From assembly GCA_002150815.3 (NCBI GenBank), contig NDFF03000317.1, positions 124,001 through 188,000 of the forward strand: a stretch of DNA of 64,000 nt, read 5' to 3'. Within the stretch, counting starts at the first letter, position 1, and each line of letters starts with the position of its first letter. The notes beneath the pieces are model-generated. The model ran no database searches. It was given only the letters and a program-made list of their open reading frames with translations, and had not been told where the DNA came from. This DNA is from Grammothele lineata (taxonomy: Eukaryota; Basidiomycota; Agaricomycetes; Polyporales; Polyporaceae). The position numbers were made by a program, and so were the translations under genes. Below are positions 46,277 through 57,003 of the stretch, piece after piece.

Positions 46277-47357
46277 CGCGGATGTAGTGTGATGGGTAGT
46301 CCGAGTGGTGATAGTAGTGCGGATGTGAATCCGAGTGCAGGATAGTCTCAAGGCGGAGAAGGCACTGAACGACTTGGCTGCTGATGGGTATCGAGGTCAC
46401 AGCAGCCTCGCTTTAAGTACATGCCCAATCTTCTTCGATTGCTCCTCGTTGACGACCGACAGCAATTCCCATCTCCCTTGACGCCCTCTCGGCCGTTCTA
46501 CACGACGGACACCCACCCACACTTGCCATTCCGAGCAATTGTGGGTGTTCCACCAAACATGCGACCAAGCTGTCGCCTACGGTGAGTTTCGTCGTTAGGT
46601 TACGGACATGCCATGCGATCGCTGGAAGAGCAGAGAGCCGATCGAAGAGGCGGACGACGTCCACAATGAAAGGACGAGGAGAGCGTAGAGGAAGCGCCCA
46701 AAGACGCGTTGTTTGTCTTGCGCGGGGAACAAATAAAGGTCACGTGGCCCGGCGACTGTCCGCCCGGTCGGACTCCGACTCGTGAGTCGTTTGGCCCTCG
46801 TCCACGAACCCGTTTTATCGTCACGTCTCCAACCTTTCGTGTGCAGATCTTACGAATATACAGATGGCTGCTTCGGTCGCTCAAGAACTAGGGATCCCTC
46901 TAGCTTTCCCTCCTCAATCGCAGTGCGAGTCCGACCGTATCAACATCTCGCACAGTTTGCGCACAGTTCAACAGTCGTTTGAGTCACGACTACACCATTT
47001 TCCGCGAGACCTTACGATCTTGACCCATGTTTCGACCAGCTGATCATTACAGTACGTCCTAAATAAGATATTCCACGACTGACCCCTAACGCTTCCAGAA
47101 TCCACATAGGTAGCGCGTGCCAGAGACGAACGACTCCAATGGCATTCCGATCGGGGTCGTCCTACCCCGACGTCCGCGAGTTGAACCTTCTGAGATCCCA
47201 AACGGGCTCATATTGCTGATCGGTATAGCCAGCAGCGCTTGATTGCCAATCTCACTGCAGTCAGATGTGTGAACAGGGAACTCTAGACCGCTGTAATCCC
47301 CGATCGGCGAACGTTTCGCTTGAACATAGTCACTACAGGGGAATATCCTCTCTGGCC
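46277..47357. other. Intergenic left of second SDR
   Basis: About 1.1 kb with no supportable gene on either strand. Confidence 0.4.
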
Positions 47358-47363
47358 ATATAA
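47358..47363 (+). promoter_or_regulatory. TATA-like box of the second SDR
   Basis: ATATAA lies about 50 bases upstream of the start codon at 47412. Confidence 0.4.
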
Positions 47364-47411
47364 CCGTTGTACAACTGATGAACGGCTCACTCGCACATCT
47401 AGCACGCTCCT

Positions 47412-48513
47412 ATGACATCACCTCAGCCAGAACTGCCAACGTTGATGTCTCGTGTGTGGCTCAGTGAGTGTCTTACTTTGTCGTTATCGATACCGACGCT
47501 GATCTCATCCGACAGTCACCGGATGCTCTCAGGGACTAGGGAGAGCCCTCTTAGAAGAAGTACTTGGGCGAGGAGAGCGCGCGGTCGCAACAGCTCGCAA
47601 AACTGAGACCCTTATCCCACTTACGCAGCAATACCCGTCCATTCAGCTGCTGGTCGTACAGCTCGATGTTACCGACAGCGCTCAGATCAATAACGCATTT
47701 CAGGAGGCGAAGAAACGGTTTGGCAGAATCGACGTCGTCGTGAACAATGCTGGGTATGGCATTCAAAGCGAGATCGAGGGTACGCCGGAGACGGAGGCGA
47801 GGCGGATTATGGAGACGTTGTATTGGGGCCCGGTGCATGTTACGCAGAAGGTAATGTGTCTCTTTCGTGAGGCTTTGTTACGTGCCAGATTTTGCTCCCA
47901 GGCCATCCCTTTCATGCGTGACATCAATCCGGAAGGGCAAGGCGGGCGCATTCTCAACATCAGTTCCGTGGGCGGTTTCATCGGTAACGCCACCCGTGCT
48001 TTTTACAATTCGGCGAAATTCGGTATGGACTATCTCTCGCCACGCGTTCGATACAAAAGTTAACTTACTATCTCTGGTGCAGCGCTTGAGGGCTTCACCG
48101 AGGCGTTTAACAAGGAGATGCTGCCCGAGTGGAACATCAAGGGCGTCATCATCCAGCCAGGCGGGTTTGCCACCGAATGGGGAGGCCCGTCGATGGTGCA
48201 CTTTCCAATGCCGGATGCATACAACAAGCCGCACGCGCCATCGGTGCTTTTCCGACAGATGACGCAGGGCAAGACGGTGTTCACAGGAGACCCGGCCAAG
48301 GCCGCGTTTGCGATCGTGGAAGTTGCGAACCTCCCGGACCCGCCGATTCGCATCCAGCTGGGCACGGATGCGCTATGCCTGGTCCAGAGCAAGGCGCGGA
48401 AAACTCTGCAGGATAGCGAGCAGTGGGCGGAGCTGGCGCATTCGACCAATGCGGATGGGGTAGATCGGGAACGGATTATGGAGAAACTGGGAGCTGTACG
48501 AGTGGACGAGTAA
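47412..48513 (+). CDS. Short-chain dehydrogenase/reductase, 312 aa
   Basis: Four exons (47412-47463, 47516-47850, 47902-48022, 48083-48513) sum to 939 nt. The cofactor motif TGCSQGLG is completed across intron 1. NNAGYG follows at about residue 95, then the catalytic Ser in LNISSVGG and the YNSAKF motif. The C-terminal extension with PGGFATEWGG and a helical tail is typical of the retinol-dehydrogenase-like or oxidoreductase-type SDRs common in mushrooms. Cofactor preference and substrate cannot be told. It is unrelated in detail to the SDR at 12464 beyond the fold. All introns are GT-AG of about 50-60 nt. Confidence 0.92.
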
Positions 48514-49130
48514 ATGTACGGACCCGGTGTGGTATGTAGGCTCAGCTTGAATCACTTACAGCTGAACTATTGCATCCAAAAACCTCTAAGTTACCTTTCT
48601 AAATATCCATTGTGTGCTCTCATGTCGCCCGGACGTCGTAACAAGAAAGCTGGAGCTTGCGAGAACGAGCCTAGCCTCGGGAATACGGACCGGGCGTCCG
48701 AAGGAGGACGTCTATTGCCGATCGGCAAATATCGGTTGTTTGCACTGCCTCCTTGGCGCGCTCTCGCTCGAAGTTCTCTCTAGCGACCATCTAGTATCCC
48801 CGCGTCCGCATCCTCTCTTCGCATACCGTCGCCGCACTTAATGCGTTTGACTGAGCATACTTTGTCAGACTTGTTCAACAATTGATGGCTTAATCTACCC
48901 ATGAATGTTCGACATTGTCCGAGTCAGCTCAACTTCGCTCACACTCGGGCTGCGACGCTGGTATGGCCTGTTCATAACTCGTCCTTGGGCGCGTGCATCG
49001 GTCATCTGATCCTACGTACAGCAGCCCTCGGGATCATTGCAAGGCACCAAGGTTGTAGGCTGTGCATGTATCACCGGGCCCTGGCGCCTCTGCAGCATCC
49101 AGCCTAAATTCTCCATCGATTCTCGAGCCA
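48514..49130. other. Spacer between SDR and DUF6593 gene
   Basis: No gene recognised. A short open frame at 48901-49107 has no support. Confidence 0.4.
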
Positions 49131-49138
49131 TATAACAA
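49131..49138 (+). promoter_or_regulatory. TATA-like box of the DUF6593 gene
   Basis: TATAACAA (with CA before it) about 43-50 bases upstream of the ATG at 49181. Confidence 0.4.
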
Positions 49139-49180
49139 GCAAAACTGTGCCGGCGGTTGTAGGACTCTCTAGCTAGCAGC

Positions 49181-50001
49181 ATGGACACCCAACTCACCCT
49201 CGTAAACAGCGAGGATCTCCCGGAGCGCTACGCGAACACCGAACTAGTCTTCGATCGCGACAGCCTCACCAACGCCAACCTCCGCGTGCGTGGCGGGGAT
49301 GCCATCCAATTCATCATCAAGACGGCCGACAGGTCCATGCTGCGCACAGAGCTACTCAAGGTTGAGCCTATCGTGGGCTCTGACCAACATCGGCTCGTCC
49401 CCGTCGTCCGCATCAACAGGGGTGAAGTGCTCCCGGACAGAATCAGTTTCCACGGAGGAGCGTCCGTACGAGTCAAGAAGTGGTTGAAAGAGAAGGGCTT
49501 CAGCGTTCTGTGCGTGCTTTGTTCACCTTCCCATCTGTCCGCAGTGGATTTCGTGATTGACAGACCCGGCCTTTCTTAGGTCCTCATCGGGCGGCAGCGA
49601 GGCCAGATACGTCTGGAAGCCGATGAGCCTCAGAGAGATTGCGGTGCGTGGTACTGCATTGTCTCCGCCGCCTCCTTTTGTGCCCAAGGCCCTATGCTTC
49701 TCCTCCCCATGCATCTTCGTATTGACATTCTAAGCTGATTTTGCCTTGTTCTTCGCAGCTGTTCAACGAAGCCAATCCGTTCTCTCCCGTGGCATGGTTC
49801 CGCACTTCCCACAAACGCGAGGTGGATGGCGTGACGGTAAAGGAAATGTCCACGCTGTCCCTTCAGCCGGAGGCGGAAGCGATCCAGGCATACGTCATGG
49901 GCTCGCTGTTACTTGTGGAGCAGAAATTCCGCATGCAAAGCGAGCGCACGAGCAACTTTGGACCGAAAATGGCCGTTATGTCCTTCGCAGGGGCATCTTG
50001 A
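49181..50001 (+). CDS. DUF6593 domain protein, 211 aa
   Basis: Three exons (49181-49509, 49580-49643, 49759-50001) sum to 636 nt. The layout follows the mushroom family: N-terminal strands (LVFDRDSLTNANLRV), a central VLPDRISFHGG followed by VKKWLKEKGF, then EARYVWKPMS after the first intron, PVAWFRTSHK, and the closing helix VMGSLLLVEQKFRM. These small proteins have an all-beta, tubby-like or lipocalin-like predicted core and no known function. Family assignment rests on this order of short motifs recalled from related proteins. No signal peptide or membrane segment. Confidence 0.78.
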
Positions 50002-52970
50002 TCTTTCACTCATCCTCGCAGAGGTCTGCCGCTCGCCGTGATTAATGTGATTATGCTCGTGTGACCGTGTAATACCAGGGCCTTCCGCTGAGTATGGCTT
50101 TATTATTCATGTATTTCCTCATGGTCCGATCTGGACTCCTCTTCAATAGATCTGCAGACGCTGACAATCGTGATGATAGACAGGCCATCACGGCTAGCAG
50201 GAGCTTGTCATGAAGTGAGTCCACCCGCGGAGATTCATCATCCCTATCATGCTTCTCAACTTCTTTGCGCGGTCCAGCAGATTATTACCTCCTATTCCTC
50301 CTCCATTGACGAGCCCATAACTCATACTGTATCTCCTGCGGAGCTTAATGACCTCCCCGAGCTTCCCGAAGGTCGCTCATGACTTCATGCGGCGTCGGAG
50401 AGTCTGTGAGAGATATGCTTGATGATCGACTGCGGTACGTGTGCATCTCACTATTCCGGGCCACCCGAGACGTTCGGCCCCGATTCGCCTAGCCGACTCC
50501 GACATTGTTCTACGACACTCGGTGTCCGACATCATCTACCATTCTGGCTGTCGCCACGATGGCTGTACTTGTCGTCTTTTGCAAGCCACTGCCACATGCT
50601 TGTTTGTGCTTGACGTCGAACACTGACTCACTATCGACCTTCCCTAGGCGACTCACGGGCCATCTAAAGCTGGAACCCGAGAACCGTCTGACGTCTTCGC
50701 GTCATCAATGCTGTTCGAGAACGAGTCGCGCGTGAAAGAGGATTTGACTACTCATGCATGCTACAATGTCCGTCTGGAATATCTGAAGTTGTTACTCATC
50801 CTTCCATGCTACGGCGACTTCTTGTGATCAAGCCGCGATCTACCGGAAAATATAGGAGGTCAATGCATCACGACCATGCACAGCATTGATTTTCAAGTTC
50901 GTCCTTCGATCTCGATGGACTTTCCAATCGGGTAGGCCCTCACCACGCGCTACCGTGCTTGGCTCACTAGCTCCATGCACCGTCAGGTGGTACATTACGA
51001 CGGCGAACTAACCCGTTGAAAAACAATCCTCACGTCCCCGCAGACGTCAGCAAGTTACCAAGCCGGTAATCCACATACCCGCACAGTGCTCTTATGTTAC
51101 AGTGCTCGATGTTCACTTATGACTCTTGCTGCGTTGCAAAGACACCCATCGAAGACCATAGGATCAGCATAGGATCAAAGTTCCGGGAACACGGGCATTC
51201 AAGCCGACTTCTAAGATACGTTTGGAGACCCTTTCGACGTTCGTAACGAAGCTGGAACGCCGTATCTTCTTGACGTAATCCCTTATGAAACGTTGGTAAC
51301 TCGAAGAATCGTTCACCATGCCAGTCAAGCTGTAGGTTACGGAAGAAGGATAGCGCTTGCTCGTCGAACCTGTAGGCCATGATTTCTACTCTTCTTGAGC
51401 TGCCGTTCGATCAGATTTTGACTAAGAAACAGTACTTCTCTACCTAGTGAGATATCACCGCTTCACTGCGCCGCCGCCGCCGCCGCGAGACTCACCCTCC
51501 AGTTAAGCCTTAGGTCGAGATACCCGGACGCAAACCGGAGCGCACGGTACTGTTTCCCCTAAATGAAAGATCGCATGGTTAGGAACCCTGTGACGTATGC
51601 CTCCTCGCTCGGAATCCAAGAGCCAGGGCGCCGTGGTCGCCGACAACCCCATGTGGCTGTACGCCACTCGCGCCTGAAATCGTTAGCGAGGCGATACACC
51701 GAGGGGTCCCGCACGTCTGTCTACAAACATATCCGCGCTCACAAACGCTCTGGAAGATGGCTTCGTCATTGCATATTATACACTAACAGTGATATGCTTA
51801 GTCCGAGTGTGACCCATTTGACATGGCATGAGCAAACTGCGAGCGTCGCTTCAACGACGGTCCCCACCCTACTACCCCTGCCCGATCATGCCCATACCAG
51901 TCCTCCGCAATTCGTGACGTATAGCTGGAAGATGCGGTCGCGCGCGGGGTAGAAAATTGTACGACGTGTACAGAAACACTTAGCTGTCAGCTAGAGACCT
52001 CCGGATTACTGTGAGGGGGTGCGCTACAGGTGTAACTTGTCTCACGCACAGCTTCTACTATGCGCCGAGGCTATTCGCGCGAGCCACGACATCGGACACT
52101 CTGCCCGGTCCCTGACGCAGTGAGCACAGTTTCTCACGCTGATTCTTTTAGAAGGAGGGCGATGAAGGGGGGAATTGGGCGGATCGGCACTGCTTGAGAA
52201 CGTGGAAGCTGATAGGCGAGGAAGTGCTGCCCCATTGAGAACAAGGATTAGCAGCTCGCAGTTCAGTAGCGTCGTGTCCGAGATCACCTGCAGTGGCGCG
52301 TGCAGTGAACCCGAAGAGACTCGCCGAGCCGCATAAGTCGACAAGACATCTTGCCTTGCTTAGAAGCTGCGCGCGTGGTAATCGATGAAAGAGTCGAATG
52401 CCCGTGGATCATGTTATAGGGGCTACAAGCTCGGTCAAGTCGGGGGAGAACCTTACTGAGGACCAATAATCAGCTTGCGGAAGCATAGTGCGAGTACGGA
52501 AGAGACTTCTTAGAATCCACGATGAGCGTAGAAGGGATGCGCGGCCGTACGACCGTATCGAAATTCGTAGACGAAGTCGAACGATCCGCACGATATCGTC
52601 GGCGGCTAGTTAGGGCGAATGCGAATTGATTCATTGTGAGCGAGGTCTAAAATGGGGAAGAGATAGATATACAGAGCAGGAGCCTGAGTAATTATACAAT
52701 TTTATTATATTTCAGTGCATGTAGAGAAGCAAGCTGATAGAACGAGAGCCTTGAGTATTAGGGGGAGCGGGATAGTACGTGAAAGAAGCAAGCGTCTCGG
52801 TACAGTGTTCGCAACCAGTTACTAGCACATACTTATCCTTCGTGTGAGGGTTTGACAGTGCGATGAAACCACTCAGTGGCTCTTCGCGCATCCTGGACAG
52901 TACCCGGCCACTTGAGGAGCTTTCATCGTAGCAATCATTTAATACTACACGTCAATGGAAGCCAGGAAGG
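50002..52970. other. 3 kb gene-poor stretch
   Basis: No spliced or unspliced model could be supported. A (GCC)n microsatellite of 17 bases lies at 51470-51486. A tiny F-box-like phrase (LLELPFDQIL, from ATG 51379) has no continuation. The stretch is AT-richer with frequent stops on both strands, as in decayed DNA. Confidence 0.45.
51470..51486. repeat. (GCC)n microsatellite
   Basis: Uninterrupted trinucleotide run of about 5.7 units. Confidence 0.8.
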
Positions 52971-53397
52971 CTAGAACTCACAGTACTGTTGCGGGTGCTG
53001 ACGACTAAAATATGAAGGGAGAAGGGTCAGCGTGTTTATACGAACAAGGAAAAAGGCAGACGAACAATTGTTTGCAGGTCTGCTTGCACGACGCGCCGTG
53101 GCAATTCTTGGGATGCACGGGACTGAAACGGCAACGAGGACTGTCGCATGCAATCTGTCCCGCGAAGTATGTTAGATATGGTGCCAATAAGCTCCATACG
53201 AGACAAGCTACCTGTTGATCCGGCTGAGAGTAGCTCGTCAGTTCGATAAGCAAGTAGTACTCGAGAAAACTACTTACCATAGGGTACACATGACCGCAAC
53301 GCTCGTAAACGTAACAGACTCTATAGAATATAGTTGGCCGGGTCCACAAATACGGACCGAAGTCAGAAAATGAGGCGTACTGGCGGAGATAGCACAT
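52971..53397 (-). CDS. Small cysteine-rich protein, 80 aa
   Basis: Three exons on the minus strand (53278-53397, 53066-53154, 52971-53004) sum to 243 nt. Exon 1 starts MCYLRQYASF and ends RVCYVYERCGHVYPM. Exon 2 holds CDSPRCRFSPVHPKNC and CKQTCKQ. Exon 3 ends FRQHPQQYCEF. The ordered C/H positions (CxxxxxCGH, CxxxxC, HPxxC, CxxxC) recall small zinc-binding-like proteins that are abundant in mushroom genomes and have no known role. All three introns and exons keep the frame and use GT-AG. A CTATAAAG box lies about 105 bases upstream. There is no signal peptide, so it is probably cytosolic or nuclear. An upstream coding exon before the first Met is possible. Confidence 0.65.
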
Positions 53398-54192
53398 CTT
53401 GTCGAGTAGGATGTTCCAGATGAGTCTGAGAGAAAGTCTTGGTGTGCAAGGCTTGAAGAGCGGGAATGTGTTGGTGGAGGTCTGTGTGCCTCGCTCATCT
53501 TTATAGTTGTCTTGAGGAGGTGTTGCCTCAGAAAGCTTGGAGGGCAATCGGAGATCGCGGCACAGCTGTCGTAGTCGTTGATGCCTTCTCCCTGAGACGT
53601 TGTTGCGAGATATCAACAGCGCGCTGGGAAAGTGAAGCCATGGCGTTCTACTATCAGTAAGGAATAGGGGGTCGAATTCTCCATGCGTCAATACAGACGG
53701 AGACCAATCTACCACGGCCGGAGTCCAAGGCCGTAGGTAACCGGCGGAATCAGGATTCTAAGGGGCAAGATGATGAGATCTCGCGCACAGATATTTAATA
53801 TCTGAAGTACATCGTGTGACACTAGTGCAACCAACTCGGGTTGCGACATCGGAAGCCGGAGGCCAGGTTTGACACATTACCGACGCCGAAGTGATTAGAG
53901 GGGATCCGAGGGTGACTGGAGATACGGAAGATGGTTCTCAAGCAAGATTCGTGGCTTGATAGGCTCCATGACACCGCAAGCAAATAAGCCCGTCGGGCAG
54001 GATGGAGCGGCGAAGGAAGACAGGAGGACAACAAGCGCTCACAGTGCAAGGATTCCCCCACGCTCCACGTGGACTTCGCATGGGCTGTGTAGCCTCCCCG
54101 AGAGCGTGCGAACGCGGCTCGCGCTTTTCTCCCAAACAACGCTGACCATATCGGGCTCTGTACCCTGACATACACCACAGCATCACTCGACC
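53398..54192. other. Divergent spacer with TATA box of the Cys-rich gene
   Basis: About 800 bases between start codons facing apart. The minus strand has CTATAAAG at 53499-53506. Nothing else recognised. Confidence 0.4.
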
Positions 54193-54880
54193 ATGACAAA
54201 ACAGCGGAAACAAAATAGGCAGCGTAAGGCTTTCGTCCAGGACAAGGTCCGTCCCCTGTCTCTCCCGTGCTCTCCATCGACGCCCGCAGCTTACTGTCCG
54301 ATGATGCCCTCATGCACCCCATGCACATCTGTCTCTCCTGACAGGATGTCGCAATCCAACTCGCGAAGAATGTTGCAGATGTTGCCGAGGAGAGAGCGCA
54401 GACAAAAATCAAGATGCACCACTCTAAGGTACGCGTGCACCTCCGCCGGCTCCTGCAGTACCGCGCTCCTCGACAGACGCTCATTCATTCGCCGTACGTG
54501 CGCTCATCACGACAGGCTACCGTTCGGTCAGATGTCAACGCGGAAAAGAGTAGTGAGCGGCGAGACCGCGCATCCTTTTCGTCAGCAGGGAGGCTTGTGA
54601 GTTGATTGATCGTCTTCCGAGGACTCTCGACCAACATCGTGATCTTGATCATTATCCATTATAGGAGCGCGCGAAAGCAGCAGTCGCTGCGCAGGCTGCT
54701 CGAGCGAAGCGCGAGAAGGCCAAGCAGCGCAGAAAAGCTCGAAACTCGCCACAGAAGGTACAGAAGATCCATTCAGCCACAGAATCCTCGGCCGACATCC
54801 CACCGGACGCCTCCGCGCGTGCACACGTCTCCGGTGGAGAGGCCAGCGGGCCGGGCAAGAAACGCGTCCGATTTGGGTGA
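54193..54880 (+). CDS. Small basic helical protein, 144 aa
   Basis: Four exons (54193-54246, 54345-54428, 54516-54596, 54665-54880), 435 nt. It starts MTKQRKQNRQRKAF, continues VAIQLAKNVADVAEERAQTK and a Lys/Arg/Ala helix (ERAKAAVAAQAARAKREKAK), then a Ser/Pro/Ala linker and ends KKRVRFG. The C-terminal KRVRF fits the protein phosphatase 1 docking consensus RVxF preceded by basic residues. Probably nuclear or nucleolar. I do not recognise a family. An alternative 3' end, splicing from near 54769 to 54899 into a Cys-rich frame (CARCCC), keeps phase as well and cannot be excluded. Confidence 0.55.
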
Positions 54881-57003
54881 GGTCTCTCAGCATGTTCCGC
54901 TGATCCGCCACAAGATCACCGAAAACAACCGCTTCCCGCGCTGCGCCCGTTGCTGTTGCGCTCAATGGGACGCTAAGGCCCGTACTCCTCCGTGTCGCGT
55001 GCGATGAGCGTCCGTCCCGGCGGTGTTATACTCTGCACAGCTTCACGTTCGAGCGACCCGGTGTGTACCCTGGCGGCCCGATCGGGCGCAAAGCGTATGT
55101 TCCCGTTGGATTCTGCAGAGATTTCCAGAATTCTTATGGAAGCTGGAGGTTAATTAATTGTGGTACAACTTGAACATGTGGGCGTATGTCCGAACGGCAC
55201 CCTCAAATGATGCACTTCGCTTCTTACGTCCATTGCGACCCATCCGGTGTTCTCAGTTCCTAAGCGCAAAATGAACCGCCGATGCTAATCGACTCATGAG
55301 TCGGTAAGGTTATGTACGTACGTGCCAATTAGGTCATTCCGGCGAGAGAAGACGGATCTGTTGCAGACGACGAAACTCAACTCGGATGCTCTCGCGGAAA
55401 CGACGTGAGCCTTCTGTCATCCAGTTCATGCTTAGAACCTCCGCTCACCACGCAGGGCCCGGCGGAATACAAATTCGTATTCCCAACGGCGGTGATCAGG
55501 CGGCGCACCCACTGGCACACATACGCGGGCCAAGTATGGCGACTGGCGCCCACGAAGCAGGGAATTGCGTGTCACAATACAGTGCCGCGAACGCAAATCC
55601 GCTGCTGAGGCTACTGCCAGGGCTTCCTCGGCAAGCAAACTCGTCGCCGAAAGGGACAACGCGCACACCGGACACCGGTACAACGCCACACGGATACAGT
55701 TTGGCGGGGAGTCCTGTGTAAGTTCGTTTCATCACCAACGTGGGGGCCCCGTGGTTTATCGACCGTGCTGGATCAGGGAAACGAGGACATCGTACGTTTG
55801 GGCAGCAAGTCCATACGTTAGCCGGTCAGGGTCCTACTGCACTACATATGCGGATTCCATCCCCGCGGACTAGCGCTTTAGACTTTAGAGTTAGCCACGG
55901 ACACCAGAAGGTGACAAAAGGGGAATTGCCGGCTATCTTGAGAGGTCCGGGCTCCGAGGAGACGGCTTTAGCGTCCTGAGGTTCAAGCTTTCAAGTCTCG
56001 ACCAGGGAACTGAGCTCCCCGCTCAATCGGCCGGCGCACAGGCGATGCAGTCAACTTACATCCTACACCCAAATTATTGGCGGACTACGCCGATGCGATA
56101 TGTCGCGCTTCTGTTCCATCAGCATACCACTCGGGGTAGTATCTGAGTAGCTGAGCTGCGACCACTCACTGTCTGTTGAAATGCAGTCCATCGATCTCCG
56201 ATGGAGCTTATACAATCGCGGAGGGCTCGTACCAGGGCTCACAAGCGCGATGTATCTAGGGTATCATTGTGGGCGCGAGGAGATCCCGAGCCCAAGATGG
56301 CGCGACCACAGGAGCCGCTGATGTCTAATTTCATTGCGGTGAGGGTGCTCAACGTACGCTCTGGGAAAGTCCGGGTGCGCGAGCCGAGCGACGTTGGTCT
56401 CCGGTGCATTCGGATCCCAACTTCTAGTAAGCAGGCGCCCGATAGTCCAACATACGCGATTCAAGCGCGATTATCACAGCCCGCAGAACGTGTTATATTG
56501 GAAATCAATTCGGACGGAGCCGTGCAGTGGTGCATCGCGGCAAGGTTCGCAGCGGAAGGCTGTGAGCGACGATACGCGGACCCACAGTCGGTCCGGGCTT
56601 GTCAACATCGACGCTCACTGCATGCGAACTCCCGAACGCGGCGCGCACACTACAACTTAACGACACGCGTAGAGGGTTCGTGATCGTTAACATGGACTGC
56701 ACTGTTCAAGCTTGCCTACAAGGACTCACAAAGATACAACATAAACTAGATTACCACCACAGCCGCCAGGATGCCATCGAACAATACGTTACCTTCACTC
56801 CAAGTCACTCGCTCCTATCCACAACCAGCCAGGAGCTGGAACGTGCTCGACTCGCAACGTCGAAACTGCGTTGGAGCGTGAAACTCCGTCCCTATCCCCA
56901 CCACTTCGCCACGCTCGCCACGCTGCAGTGCAGCAACAACCACACGCGCCCCTAGACCCTGCACCGCTGCCGGGGACTCCGGCATACTCCTGAGGGGGGC
57001 GCG
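54881..57003. other. Gene-poor 2.1 kb
   Basis: A GC-rich open stretch to about 55160 could be an alternative 3' part of the preceding gene. Beyond it nothing on either strand forms a supportable model. Confidence 0.4.

Noticed and set aside
51117..51445. 87-codon minus-strand frame and a plus-strand F-box-like phrase (LLELPFDQIL) sharing the same site
   Set aside because: The F-box phrase stops after 22 codons with no splice continuation. The minus frame has no family match. At best a relic.
53005..53715. 236-codon minus-strand frame
   Set aside because: It reads through introns of the small Cys-rich gene; the spliced 80-residue model explains the conserved-looking parts better.
54890..55160. 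Open stretch with CARCCC and a following GC-rich frame
   Set aside because: Could be an alternative 3' end of the 54193 gene, but no splice choice is clearly better than the stop after KKRVRFG. Left unannotated.
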